Below the pieces are notes generated by a model. That model was not told where the DNA came from. It worked only from the letters and a program-made list of their open reading frames with translations, and ran no database searches. From ECT2AJA-044 sp965262845 (lineage in GTDB: Bacteria; Bacteroidota; Bacteroidia; Flavobacteriales; ECT2AJA-044): a stretch of 64,000 nucleotides of DNA. Below, one piece after another: positions 34,047 to 44,300 of the stretch. A program made the translations under genes and the position numbers. Location: contig CBDHFX010000001.1 of the NCBI GenBank assembly GCA_965262845.1, positions 434,001 to 498,000 of the forward strand, given 5' to 3'. The first letter of the stretch is position 1, and each line of letters begins with the position of its first letter.

Positions 34047-34846
34047 CAGATCAGACTTAGGGCGATGGCGGTGGCGCCTACTGCGAAACAGTAGAGGGAG
34101 AAGTAGTGGAGCCGGGCTCGTTTGACGAAAGCAATGGTCCACCGGCAGGCGATGACCCCGCTGACGAAGGCCACTGTAAACCCGACCGCCATGGAAAACC
34201 CCATATCCTGACTGATGGTTATTTCACCTGTGGCCATATCTCTGAGGTTGAGCAGTATTTTTCCGAGGATCAGGGGCACCACCATAAGGAAGGAGAACCG
34301 GGCTGCTTTTTCGCGATCGATCCCCTGAAGCACCGCAGCTGAGATTGTGGCTCCGGAACGGGAAATTCCCGGAAGAACAGCAATGGCCTGGGCCATCCCA
34401 ATAATGAAGGCATTAACCCCTCCAACGGGTTTATTGGTGTTCCTGGCCTTGTCGGCCAAAAAAAGCAAAAGCCCGGTGACAACCAGCATGGTCCCGACCA
34501 GGGTGGTTTGACCGCCAAAAAGGGATTCGATCTCCTCCTCAAGCAGGAGTCCGACCGCCGCAGCCGGGATCATTGATAACACGATAAAGACCGTGAACCG
34601 GGTTTCGCTGTTCCACTTAAAAGCCAGGAGCCCCTTGAGGAGGTCAGCGACATCCTTCCGGAATACGAACAGGGTTGCCAGCGCTGTGGCGCCATGGACC
34701 AGAACGGTAAAAAACAGGTTTTCCTCAGGCACTTTTCCCTCGCCGAAGATCGCCCGGGCCAGTTCGAGGTGACCGCTGCTTGATACCGGCAGAAATTCGG
34801 TCAGGCCCTGGATCAGACCCAGGATCAGTGCCTCGAACCAATTCAT
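34046..34846 (-). CDS. uppP: Undecaprenyl-diphosphatase UppP (BacA)
   Basis: Recycles the C55 lipid carrier for cell-wall synthesis. 266 residues, about eight membrane segments, with the family signatures GLTEFLPVSSSGHLEL (about 14-29) and PGISRSGATISA (about 159-170). Both its start (4-bp ATGA overlap with DUF3098) and its end (with truB) are coupled to neighbours. Placement beside ftsX fits a cell-envelope and division cluster. Confidence 0.96.
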   Translation of the reverse strand: MNWFEALILGLIQGLTEFLPVSSSGHLELARAIFGEGKVPEENLFFTVLVHGATALATLFVFRKDVADLLKGLLAFKWNSETRFTVFIVLSMIPAAAVGLLLEEEIESLFGGQTTLVGTMLVVTGLLLFLADKARNTNKPVGGVNAFIIGMAQAIAVLPGISRSGATISAAVLQGIDREKAARFSFLMVVPLILGKILLNLRDMATGEITISQDMGFSMAVGFTVAFVSGVIACRWTIAFVKRARLHYFSLYCFAVGATAIALSLI

Positions 34847-35091
34847 TCAGACGCAGAATTGGATTTGGGGCGCCACATAATGGCGTAGATCTCGATAATG
34901 AATCCGATAATGATCACGGTCGGAGCCAAAACGATGCGGCGCTTACTGAGAATGTCCGGATTAAACACGTTGGGATCTTCTGACCCTCCGCCAACCATAA
35001 GTATATAGCCGATAGCCATGACCACCAGCCCGATGATCATGAATTGGTAGTTACGCTTTTCGAAAATAAAATCCTTGTTCCTTCCGTCCAT
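34843..35091 (-). CDS. DUF3098 family membrane protein
   Basis: 82 residues with two membrane segments (about 17-34 and 55-73) and the conserved FNPDILSKRRIVLAP between them. This is a Bacteroidota-restricted family of unknown function, almost always placed between ftsX and uppP as here. Its start shares a base with the ftsX stop. Confidence 0.92.
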   Translation of the reverse strand: MDGRNKDFIFEKRNYQFMIIGLVVMAIGYILMVGGGSEDPNVFNPDILSKRRIVLAPTVIIIGFIIEIYAIMWRPKSNSASE

Positions 35092-35969
35092 CAGAAATAA
35101 AGTTCATCTGTTTTAAGGCACAGATACTTCCGTACAGCAAAGAACGTACAAATCCACGAAATAAAGATGCCCAGCAGGAGTGTTCCACCCGCCAGGGTGG
35201 CCATCAGTTGTACCTCATGGATCACAACCAGCTCGGGTACATTTCGTTCGATCACAACCAGCAATGCCGCCAGCAAGGTCAGCGCGATCAGGGCACCGAC
35301 AATCCCCAAACGAATACTTCGCCAGAGGAAGGGTTTGCGAATAAATCGTTTCGTGGCCCCCACGAGCTGCATGGTCTTTATAAGAAAGCGGCGCGAATAA
35401 ATACTGAGGCGAATGCTGCTGTTGATCAGGGCCACGGCGATCAGGGCCAGTAGTGCACTGATCCCTAAAATCCCAACCCCGATGCGGCGAATGTTTTCGT
35501 TCATCAATTGGATCAGAGGCTTGTCATACACCACTTCCTGAACAAGAGGGTGATCTCCTAGTTCAACGGCCACGACCGACAGAACTTCCGTGGTCGCGTA
35601 ATTTGCCCTGAATCGAATGTCAATGGAGTTTGCGAGTGGATTAAAACCGAGAAAATTCACGAAATCCTCGTCCAGGTCCTCCTTTAACAGGGCGGCTGCT
35701 TCCTCTGCAGAAACATACTCCGTGGAGAGGACGTAATCCTTCAGTCCGAGTGATTTCTGAAACTGGCGGACCTCCAACTCCCTGGCATCCGGCTTCAGCA
35801 TCACGGTAAAAACAAAATGCTCCTTTACGTGGTCCGAGATCCTCCTGGCGTTCAGCACCAGCAATCCCAGCAACCCCATCATGAACAGGACAAGCGAAAT
35901 GCTCACGACCACGCTCGCATAACTCGAGCGCAACCGCCGCCTGGTATATTTATCCGCCTTTGCCGGCAT
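35091..35969 (-). CDS. ftsX: Cell division protein FtsX
   Basis: 292 residues: an N-terminal cytoplasmic tail (AKADKYTRRRLRSSYASVVV), membrane helix 1 (about 23-44), a ~110-residue extracytoplasmic loop, then three C-terminal helices (MacB/FtsX type). With FtsE it activates peptidoglycan hydrolases at the septum. The ATG at 35969 gives the normal family length; the frame stays open to 36488 but that part is antisense to leuS. Its ATPase partner ftsE lies 21 kb away (57386). Confidence 0.93.
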   Translation of the reverse strand: MPAKADKYTRRRLRSSYASVVVSISLVLFMMGLLGLLVLNARRISDHVKEHFVFTVMLKPDARELEVRQFQKSLGLKDYVLSTEYVSAEEAAALLKEDLDEDFVNFLGFNPLANSIDIRFRANYATTEVLSVVAVELGDHPLVQEVVYDKPLIQLMNENIRRIGVGILGISALLALIAVALINSSIRLSIYSRRFLIKTMQLVGATKRFIRKPFLWRSIRLGIVGALIALTLLAALLVVIERNVPELVVIHEVQLMATLAGGTLLLGIFISWICTFFAVRKYLCLKTDELYF

Positions 35970-36010
35970 ATTGCTAAAGTAGGATTTTTTGTAGATCCGG
36001 GAAGCTAAAG

Positions 36011-36037
36011 TTTTGTTAAGGTGATTGAATACCTTTG
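36011..36037 (+). promoter_or_regulatory. leuS promoter (TTTTG ... TACCTTTG)
   Basis: TTTTG at 36011-36015 and TACCTTTG at 36030-36037, spaced 14 bases, 19 bp before the leuS ATG. It supports the start at 36057 rather than 36021. Confidence 0.5.
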
Positions 36038-36056
36038 CTTCTTCAAGGAATTCGGG

Positions 36057-38828
36057 ATGAGCTACGACCACCGTGCCACCGAAGCCAGGTGGCAGCAATA
36101 CTGGGCTGAGCAAAAAACCTTCCGGGCCAGGAATGGTTCCGACAAGCCGAAATGCTATGTGCTTGACATGTTTCCATATCCCTCCGGTGCGGGGCTTCAT
36201 GTTGGACATCCACGAGGCTATATTGCCAGCGATATCTATGCGCGCTACATGCGCCACAAAGGGTATAATGTGTTGCACCCGATGGGATACGATAGTTTCG
36301 GATTGCCCGCCGAACAATATGCTATCCAAACCGGCCGGCACCCGGCTGTTACGACCGAAGAGAACATAGCACGCTATCGCGATCAGCTCAACCGCATGGG
36401 GTTCAGCTTCGACTGGGATCGCGAAATACGCACGAGCGATCCCGGTTACTACCGCTGGACGCAATGGATCTTTAAGCAGTTGTTCCATTCATGGTACGAC
36501 AATACAGCGAATAGGGCGCGTCCTATCTCCGAACTGATCGCCCATTTGGAAAAACGGGGAACCGAAGATCTGGATGCTGCCTGCGGCAGGATCAGGCCAT
36601 TCACTGCCAGGCAGTGGCTCGGAATGAGCGAAGCGGAACAGCAGAAGGTACTGTCTGAATACCGTCTGACCTATCTCAGCGAAACCTGGGTGAATTGGTG
36701 CGAGGAACTCGGAACGGTCCTGGCCAACGACGAAATAAAGGATGGCGTCAGTGAACGCGGAGGCCATCCCGTGACCCAAAAACGCATGCAACAGTGGAGT
36801 ATGCGCATCACCGCCTACGCACAGCGGCTACTTGACGGGCTTGATCAGATCGAATTCCCGGAAGCGCTGAAAGAACAGCAACGCCATTGGATCGGTCGCT
36901 CCGAAGGAGCTCAGGTCTTTTTTGATATAGATGGGCATGACGGACAAAAAATGGAGATCTTCACCACCCGGCCCGACACCATTTTCGGTGTCAGCTTCAT
37001 GGTCCTGGCCCCGGAACACGAACTCGTTAGCCAGATCACCACCCATGGGCAACGTGCGGAAGTAGCGGAGTATATAGAGGCAACTTCGCGCAAAACCGAC
37101 CGCGACCGCCAGTCCAACGTGAAAAACATCACCGGCGTTTTTACCGGCGCTTATGCGATACATCCGTTCAACGGCGCCAAAGTGCCGGTATGGGTGAGTG
37201 ACCAGGTGCTGATCGGATATGGAACCGGCGCAATCATGGCCGTGCCCTGTGGCGATCAGCGCGACCATGATCTTGCCCGCCGTTTCGGGCTGCCGATCCC
37301 GAACATCTTTGAGGATACTGACGTTTCCGGATCCGCCTACGGCGGGAAGGAAGCACGCCTTGCAGATTCGGGCTTTTTGAACGGGTTGGATATCCCAACA
37401 GCGATCAACCAGGCCATCTCCGGGATCGAAAAGGCAGGACGCGGAAAAAGAAAAGTGCATTACCGGCTACGCGACGCCATATTTTCGCGTCAGCGCTACT
37501 GGGGCGAACCCTTTCCGATCTACTATCAGGACGAGGTGCCCTACACACTGAAAGACGAGGAGCTGCCTCTGACCTTGCCACCGATTGACGAATATAAACC
37601 TACCGCCACCGGGGAACCACCTTTGGCACGGGCCAAAAAGGAGGATTGGGATCCATTTCACGGCGACCGAATGGAAACCGACACCATGCCCGGCTGGGCC
37701 GGATCGGCCTGGTACTTCCTTCGTTATATGGATCCCGGGAACGATCGCGAATTCGTGAGCAGGGAGGCAGCTAATTACTGGGGATCAACAGATCTGTATG
37801 TGGGTGGGAGCGAACATGCGACCGGACACTTGCTCTACAGCCGTTTCTGGACCAAATTCCTTTATGATCGCGGCTATATCAGTTTTGAGGAGCCCTTCAA
37901 AAAATTAGTGAACCAGGGCATGATCCTCGGTACTTCGGCACTGGTCTACCGCATCAACGAAACCAACACTTTTGTCTCGAAAGGACTTGCAGGGGAATAC
38001 GAAACCACCAGGTTATATGTGGATGTCAACATGGTGGAGAACGACGTACTTGACCTAAGCCGGTTCAAAGCCTGGCGTCCGGAACTGGCCGATGCGGCAT
38101 TCATCCTCGAAGACGGGCAGTACCTCTGCGGCAGCGAAGTCGGGAAGATGTCGAAGCGCTGGCACAACGTGGTCAACCCGGATGACATCTGCGATCAGTA
38201 CGGAGCAGATGTGCTGCGCATGTATGAAATGTTTTTAGGTCCCATTGATCAGGCCACTCCGTGGAACACGAACGGGATCAGCGGGGTGAGCCATTTTGTG
38301 AACAGGCTCTGGCGTTTGTACGTCGGCGAGGATGAAAATTCCCTGGTCACTGAAGATGCAGCTGACAGGAGGGAGCTCAGAACGCTTCATACCGCGATTA
38401 GGAAAATTGATCAGGATATTCGGGACCTAAGCTACAACACCAGTATTTCGGGTTTTATGATCTGCGTGAACAGGCTGACCAGCATCAGGTGCCACAAGCG
38501 GGCCATCCTGGAGCCCCTGGCCATCCTGATATCACCCTTTGCCCCGCATCTCGCGGAAGAGCTGTGGTCGCGTCTCGGGAACGATCCTTCGGTGAGCACC
38601 CAGCCCTATCCGAAATACGACGAGCGCTACCTGGTTGAAGATCGTTACGAGTATCCGGTCATGTTCAACGGCAAGATGCGCTTCAGGCAGGAATTCTCCC
38701 TTTTAGCTGCGCCCGCGGAAATAGAAACAGCTATCAGAGCCGATGAGCGTACCGGGAAATACGTTGAGGGCAAACCGATCAAAAAGGTGATCGTGGTTCC
38801 CAATAAGATCGTCAATATCGTTTGCTAG
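36057..38828 (+). CDS. leuS: Leucyl-tRNA synthetase
   Basis: Charges tRNA-Leu. 923 residues. The HIGH region is PYPSGAGLHVGHPRGY (about 40-55), the editing CP1 domain carries TTRPDTIFGVSFM, and the KMSKR loop is GKMSKRWHN near residue 698. A ~60-residue insert before KMSKR (around TNTFVSKGLAGEYETT) is characteristic of Bacteroidota LeuRS. The gene is divergent from ftsX with an 87-bp gap. Confidence 0.97.
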   Translation: MSYDHRATEARWQQYWAEQKTFRARNGSDKPKCYVLDMFPYPSGAGLHVGHPRGYIASDIYARYMRHKGYNVLHPMGYDSFGLPAEQYAIQTGRHPAVTTEENIARYRDQLNRMGFSFDWDREIRTSDPGYYRWTQWIFKQLFHSWYDNTANRARPISELIAHLEKRGTEDLDAACGRIRPFTARQWLGMSEAEQQKVLSEYRLTYLSETWVNWCEELGTVLANDEIKDGVSERGGHPVTQKRMQQWSMRITAYAQRLLDGLDQIEFPEALKEQQRHWIGRSEGAQVFFDIDGHDGQKMEIFTTRPDTIFGVSFMVLAPEHELVSQITTHGQRAEVAEYIEATSRKTDRDRQSNVKNITGVFTGAYAIHPFNGAKVPVWVSDQVLIGYGTGAIMAVPCGDQRDHDLARRFGLPIPNIFEDTDVSGSAYGGKEARLADSGFLNGLDIPTAINQAISGIEKAGRGKRKVHYRLRDAIFSRQRYWGEPFPIYYQDEVPYTLKDEELPLTLPPIDEYKPTATGEPPLARAKKEDWDPFHGDRMETDTMPGWAGSAWYFLRYMDPGNDREFVSREAANYWGSTDLYVGGSEHATGHLLYSRFWTKFLYDRGYISFEEPFKKLVNQGMILGTSALVYRINETNTFVSKGLAGEYETTRLYVDVNMVENDVLDLSRFKAWRPELADAAFILEDGQYLCGSEVGKMSKRWHNVVNPDDICDQYGADVLRMYEMFLGPIDQATPWNTNGISGVSHFVNRLWRLYVGEDENSLVTEDAADRRELRTLHTAIRKIDQDIRDLSYNTSISGFMICVNRLTSIRCHKRAILEPLAILISPFAPHLAEELWSRLGNDPSVSTQPYPKYDERYLVEDRYEYPVMFNGKMRFRQEFSLLAAPAEIETAIRADERTGKYVEGKPIKKVIVVPNKIVNIVC

Positions 38829-38923
38829 CAAAAAGATAGGGAGAACCGGGCGTTTTCCGCTTCCTGCCATACACTTTTCCCCCCATTCATCACTTTGGCA
38901 CCCATTTTGTGCCTTGTAATGGT

Positions 38924-39739
38924 ATGAAACGGATCTTGCTTCTATTGCTCATCCTGCCGTTAGGCAGTAGACTACAGACCGCATCGGTGCCAGTCAGCGA
39001 ACCGGAACGGATCGCAGAAACGGATACGTCGGGTATGCGCCAGTTAAAAAACAAGGCCTTCCAGGTAGGTGAATACCTCAAATATCGGATTCATTTTGGC
39101 CTGGTGAATGCGGGAATAGCTGAATTGACGGTGTTGGAAAAAGCCCGTATTCACGACCGGCCGGCGTATCATATCGTAGGAACGGGCGGGTCTGTGGGCT
39201 TATTTAGTCTGTTCTACAAGGTAGACGATCGTTACGAGACCTATCTGGACGAGTCGGCCCTGGTTCCCTGGCGATTTATTCGCGACGTATACGAGGGAGG
39301 TTACGAGATCAATCGGGACATTGCCTTTGATCACTACCTTGATTCGGCTTACAGCGATGGCAGATCCTATGCGGTGCCGGACAATGTGCAGGACCTGTTG
39401 TCGGCCTTTTACTACAGCCGGACCTTTAACGTAGACAGTATCCGGACCGGTGATGAGTTGGAGATCATGACCTTCCTTGATCATGAAGTATTCCCGTTAC
39501 GCTTGCGCTACCTGGGTGATGAGGTCCTGAAAACCAGGTTCGGCAGGATCAGTTGCATGCGGTTTCAGCCGATCGTGATGGTCGGACGCGTGTTCAGGGA
39601 AGCGGAGGGGATGAGCCTGTGGGTGAGCAAGGACGATAACCACGTGCCGATCCGGCTCCAAAGCGAGCTGCTGTTCGGCTTCATTAAAATGGATCTGATC
39701 GGTTTCCGCAACACCCGTACACCGCTCCTGTTCGAGTGA
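38924..39739 (+). CDS. DUF3108 family protein
   Basis: 271 residues with a signal peptide (MKRILLLLLILPLGSRLQT). The DUF3108 pattern is visible: AFQVGEYLKYRIHFGLVNAG, SLFYKVDDRYETYLDE, and near the end LWVSKDDNHVPIRLQSELLF. Function unknown, probably periplasmic. The following gene encodes an M23 peptidase lipoprotein, an arrangement I recall as common in Bacteroidota, so a joint role in the envelope is plausible. Confidence 0.88.
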   Translation: MKRILLLLLILPLGSRLQTASVPVSEPERIAETDTSGMRQLKNKAFQVGEYLKYRIHFGLVNAGIAELTVLEKARIHDRPAYHIVGTGGSVGLFSLFYKVDDRYETYLDESALVPWRFIRDVYEGGYEINRDIAFDHYLDSAYSDGRSYAVPDNVQDLLSAFYYSRTFNVDSIRTGDELEIMTFLDHEVFPLRLRYLGDEVLKTRFGRISCMRFQPIVMVGRVFREAEGMSLWVSKDDNHVPIRLQSELLFGFIKMDLIGFRNTRTPLLFE

Positions 39740-39810
39740 TCCTGGGCGTATATGACCACGAACCCTGCAAAAGAGCTGCCGAATGGGGGGCAGGGACCTG
39801 AAAATCCCAT

Positions 39811-39818
39811 TATTTTTG
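39811..39818 (+). promoter_or_regulatory. TATTTTTG box 4 bp before the M23 ATG
   Basis: If this is the -7 box, transcription would start at or within a few bases of the ATG at 39823, giving a leaderless mRNA. Confidence 0.4.
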
Positions 39819-39822
39819 CCGT

Positions 39823-41118
39823 ATGATCGGTGGAAAACAGCTTTTCGGCACTTTTTTGGTCGCAGTCCTTGTTCTGTCCTGTTCCCCGCCTAACGGCGAG
39901 ATGGGCTCCCGGAGCCCTGAGGAAGATACATTAACCCCGGAGCCCCGCGTGGAATTTGGGATTTCCGTAGATCAGTATGCCGTGGTGGAAGACCACGTCA
40001 AAAACGGTCAGAACCTGAGTGAACTGCTGCTGCCATACGGGGTTGATTACGGGACCATTGATCAGATCGCCCGCACCCCACAGGAAGTTTTTGACATAAG
40101 GCGCATTCGGGCCGGGAAGCCCTATAAGATCTTTTGCACGAAGGACAGCGTACTGCGTGCACAGTGCTTTGTTTACCAGCCAACGCCGGCTGACTACATT
40201 GTCGTGGACCTGCGCGATACGCTGCATGTCTACCGCGGTCAAAAAGAGATCCAGATTCGCGAAAAACAGGCAACCGGCATTATCGAAAGCTCACTGTGGA
40301 ATGCTGTGATCGATAACAACATGAGTCCTGCCCTGGTTATGGAGCTGAGTGCGATCTACGCCTGGACGATCGATTTTTTCCGGATCCAAAAAGGTGATCG
40401 GTTCAAGGTAATCTATGAGGAGAAATACATTGACGGCGAACTTATCGGAGCAGGCCGTGTGAAGGCAGTGGAATTCGTACACAAGGGCAATATCTATCCG
40501 GCTTACTACTTTGAGGAGGAAGAACATTATGGGGATTATTTTGACGATGCAGGCAACAACCTGCGCAGGGTATTCCTGATGGCACCTGTGGAATACAGTC
40601 GCATCAGCAGTCGCTACAGAAAACGTCGTTTCCACCCGATACAGAAAAGATGGAAAGCGCACTTTGGGACTGACTATGCCGCGCCACACGGAACTCCGAT
40701 CTATACAACAGCTGATGGAGTGGTGATCAGTAAGGGATATACCCGTGGGAATGGGAATTATGTCAAGGTACGCCATAACAGTACGTATACGACCCAGTAC
40801 CTCCATATGAGCCAATTCGCTCCCGGATTGCATCAAGGAAAACGGGTGCATCAGGGCGAAACGATTGGATATGTCGGCTCAACGGGGCTTGCGACCGGGC
40901 CACATGTATGCTACCGTTTTTGGAAGAACGGTGTGCAGGTGGATCCGTTCCAGGAAGATCTTCCTCCGTCCGAGCCGATCAGGGAAGAAAATCGAGCCCG
41001 ATTTGAGCAGGTTCGGAAGGAGCGAAAAAAACAGCTCCGCGATATTCAATACCCCGGAGGTGTGGAGTGGATCTCTGCGGAGGAGAAGCAGGTGGCGCTT
41101 TCCGCTACCCCACAATAA
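39823..41118 (+). CDS. M23 (LytM-like) peptidase lipoprotein
   Basis: 431 residues. The lipobox is VLVLSC (Cys about 20). A LysM/OapA-like N-terminal region (about 50-200) precedes the M23 domain with HFGTDYAAPHGTP (zinc His and Asp), TQYLHMSQF (catalytic His), and GSTGLATGPHVCYRFW. The last motif is HxC where the family normally has HxH, so Cys would take the place of a zinc ligand. It probably cuts or regulates cutting of peptidoglycan. The 3' end overlaps a minus-strand T9SS-domain relic. Confidence 0.9.
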   Translation: MIGGKQLFGTFLVAVLVLSCSPPNGEMGSRSPEEDTLTPEPRVEFGISVDQYAVVEDHVKNGQNLSELLLPYGVDYGTIDQIARTPQEVFDIRRIRAGKPYKIFCTKDSVLRAQCFVYQPTPADYIVVDLRDTLHVYRGQKEIQIREKQATGIIESSLWNAVIDNNMSPALVMELSAIYAWTIDFFRIQKGDRFKVIYEEKYIDGELIGAGRVKAVEFVHKGNIYPAYYFEEEEHYGDYFDDAGNNLRRVFLMAPVEYSRISSRYRKRRFHPIQKRWKAHFGTDYAAPHGTPIYTTADGVVISKGYTRGNGNYVKVRHNSTYTTQYLHMSQFAPGLHQGKRVHQGETIGYVGSTGLATGPHVCYRFWKNGVQVDPFQEDLPPSEPIREENRARFEQVRKERKKQLRDIQYPGGVEWISAEEKQVALSATPQ

Positions 41119-41303
41119 CCGAAACTGCCTTTTTGCCCTGTGTTCCGCGCAGGATCAGGTGATAGGATCCGGCTGACAGGCCGGACACGTCAATGAGTAT
41201 CTGTCTGTATAGTTGGTCTTCCTGGCCAACCAATTTCGTCCGATGCTGGCGGACTTCATATGGAGTAATGAGTTGGCTTTGTTGTCAGACAGGAATGTTC
41301 GCC
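41105..41303 (-). pseudogene. Relic of a T9SS C-terminal sorting domain
   Basis: Downstream of secDF the minus strand reads, after a TGA (41285-41287), about 59 codons including KLVGQEDQLYRQILIDVSGL, then SAGSYHLILRG and GKKAVSVIVG, ending at TAG (41105-41107). This is the final strand pattern of a T9SS type A domain. There is no start, no upstream protein and one in-frame stop. It is probably the tail of a deleted surface protein. Confidence 0.65.
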
Positions 41304-44300
41304 CTATGCTTTCATCTTTTTTGCAATGGTATCAACCATCACCGGTGTAGCGATACACAAGGATGAGTACGTACCGACGATCACACCAACAACCAGGGCG
41401 AACATGAATCCACGGATGATCTCACCACCAAAGAAGAAGATCACCAACAGCACGAAGAGGGTGGTTAGCGAGGTGTTTACGGTACGACTCAAAGTGCTGT
41501 TCAGTGCCTGGTTCACGTTGTCCTTGAATGCGCGTTTCGGGTGTAGGTTCAGGTACTCGCGGATGCGGTCGAATACGACCACGGTATCGTTCAGCGAGTA
41601 ACCGATCACCGTTAGCAAGGCTGCGATAAAGGCCTGGTTGATCTCGAGACTGAACGACATAAACCCATAGAGCAGGGAGAAAAGGGAAAGGACGATCAGT
41701 ACATCGTGGAATACAGCAACAACAGCCCCCAGCGAGAATTGCCAGCGACGGAAACGGATCAGGATGTACAGAAAGATCACGACCAGCGAGAAGAGAAGAC
41801 TCCATACGGCAGAGGTGCGAATGTCATCTGCGATGGTCGGACCTACCTGCGAGCTCGACATCAATCCGAATTTTTTGCTGTCCGAATCGCTAAAAAACGC
41901 TTCTCTGGTGATCTCATTCCGGAAGTATGGCCGGACCCCCGCCCACAGTTTATCTTCAATGTCGGCATCCACTTCAACGCCTTTATCGTCAATGCGATAC
42001 TTCGTGGTGATGCGAACCTGATTACTTCCACCGAAGGTTTTTACTTCCGGACGAACAACCGGGCCATCCTCAACTACAAAAGTTTGAGACAAGCTTCCGG
42101 CGATGTCGGCCGTGTTTACGGGCTCGTCAAAGCGCACCTGATAGGTGCGACCTCCCGAGAAGTCCACTCCCTGGTTTAATCCGCGCGTGAACAGGGAGAT
42201 CAATCCGATCACGATGATGGCCCCGCTGATCATGTAGTACAAGCGGCGTTTCCCAAGGAAGGGAATGGTTAATCCCTTAAATGCCCCTTTGGTCAGCCTG
42301 GTTGCAAATTTGATGTCGCGTTTCTGAGACAGCAGGCGTTCATAGATCAAACGGGTCAAAAAGATCGCCGAGAAGAGCGAAGTCAGGATACCGATGATCA
42401 GGGTTGAGGCGAAACCACGGATTGGTCCGGTTCCGAATACGAACAGAATAATACCGGTCAGCAGGGTGGTCACGTTCGCATCAATGATGGAACTGAAGGC
42501 GTTTTTGTAACCGTCATTGATCGCAAGGCGCAAGCCTTTTCCGGCTGTCATTTCCTCTCGAATACGTTCGTAGATAAGCACGTTGGCATCTACCGCCATA
42601 CCGATCGTTAATACAATACCGGCGATGCCCGGAAGGGTGAGTACGGCTTGCAGGGATGCCAGCACGCCGAAGATGAAGAACATGTTGGCGATCAAGGCGA
42701 GGTTCGATACGAGCCCGGCCATGTTGTAATAAAAGATCATATAGATCAGTACCACACCCAGGGCAATGAGGAAGGAGACAAGACCGGCATGGACTGCTTC
42801 CTTACCGAGTGAGGGTCCTACCACGTCGGCCTGAATGATCCGGGCCGGAGCAGGAAGTTTACCGGCCTTGAGGATATTGGCCAGGTCTTTTGCTTCCTTC
42901 ACGGTGAATGAACCGGAGATCTCGGTCACCCCATTCTTGATCTCCTCATTCACATTCGGATAGCTGTATACGTAGTTATCAAGCACTACGGCTACAGAGC
43001 GGCCCACATTATCGCTGGTCATGCGTGCCCAGATGTTTGCACCCTGGTTATTCATGCGCATGGTTACGGACGGACGCCCCAGTTCGTCGTAGGATTGCTG
43101 TGCATCGGCAATGGCATCACCTTGCAGGTATGCCTCGTTTTCGCGGCTTCCTGCAATAGCGATCAGGCGCATGAAGCTTTCATCAGAATTGTTCTCGGTC
43201 TTCGCTTCCCAAAGGAATTTGGCATAGCGCATTTGTGCCGGAAGCAACTCGCGAACCTGCTTGCGGTTTAGGTAGTCCATCACCCTGGCGGTATCCTTGA
43301 TGGCTACGAAACCGATGACCGGGCCTGTTCCAACCTGGTTGGTTTCGAAGTCATAGTTTGGCAGGAGAATGTCGAACAGGGGGTTAAATGCTGATTCCAG
43401 GGCAGCGATGCTATCGGCCTCGGTTGTTTCGCTTCCGGCCGCCAGGCCGAGGGAATCAGTATCATCTTCTTCCGTTGAGGCCAGGGTATCATCAATACCG
43501 AAGGCTTCCAGGCTCAGCCCTTCATCTTCCGTTTCGGTTGCTTCGGTTTCGTCGGTTGCCTGATCAGAGGCCGGACGTTCCACGAGATCCCTCAGGCGCT
43601 CGTTGGCAGCATCCAGAAAAGAAATCATGTCGGTATTTTCGTGCGTTTCCCAGAAGCCGAGTTCGGCAGTGGACTGTAAGAGGCGTTTTACACGCTCGGG
43701 CTCCTTCACGCCCGGAAGCTCAACCAGGATACGGCCGGTTCCTTCCAAACGCTGGATGTTCGGCTGGGCCACCCCAAATTTATCGATACGGGCACGCAAA
43801 ACAGTAAAGGCGCGTTCAATAGCACCTTCGGCCTCGCTGCGCAGCACGCGGATCACCTCCTCGTCAGGGCTGTTGAAGTTCACTTTGTCCTTGAGGTCCC
43901 GGTTACCGAAGATTGAAGGATCAGCCAGGCGGATGTCGCTGTTTTGCTCGCTGCGGATACTTTGGAATTCCTGTTGGAACAGCGTGATGTAGTCGTCCCG
44001 ACTGTTGCGCTGACGCTCATTAGCGGCATCAATGGCCTGATTGAAAACAGGGTTCTTTGAGTTGTTGGAGAGCGAACGGAGAATATCGTTGACGGAAACC
44101 TCAAGGATGACGTTCATTCCCCCTTTCAGGTCAAGCCCCAGGTTCAGCTCGCGGGATTTTGCCTCGCTATAGGTATACTCGCGCACCAGCAGGTCAAAAA
44201 CCGGCTGAGGCCTCATTGAATCGAGATAGGTTTGATATAGGGCGGGGTCGCCATTCGCGTACTCCTCCGCATCTTTTTCCACACTTCTTACAACCCAGGT

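Noticed and set aside
33336..34094. 252-residue plus-strand frame
   Set aside because: It is antisense to truB, which has full family motifs.
35970..36488. Extended N-terminus of FtsX (465 residues)
   Set aside because: The extra part is antisense to leuS, and the 292-residue form matches the family.
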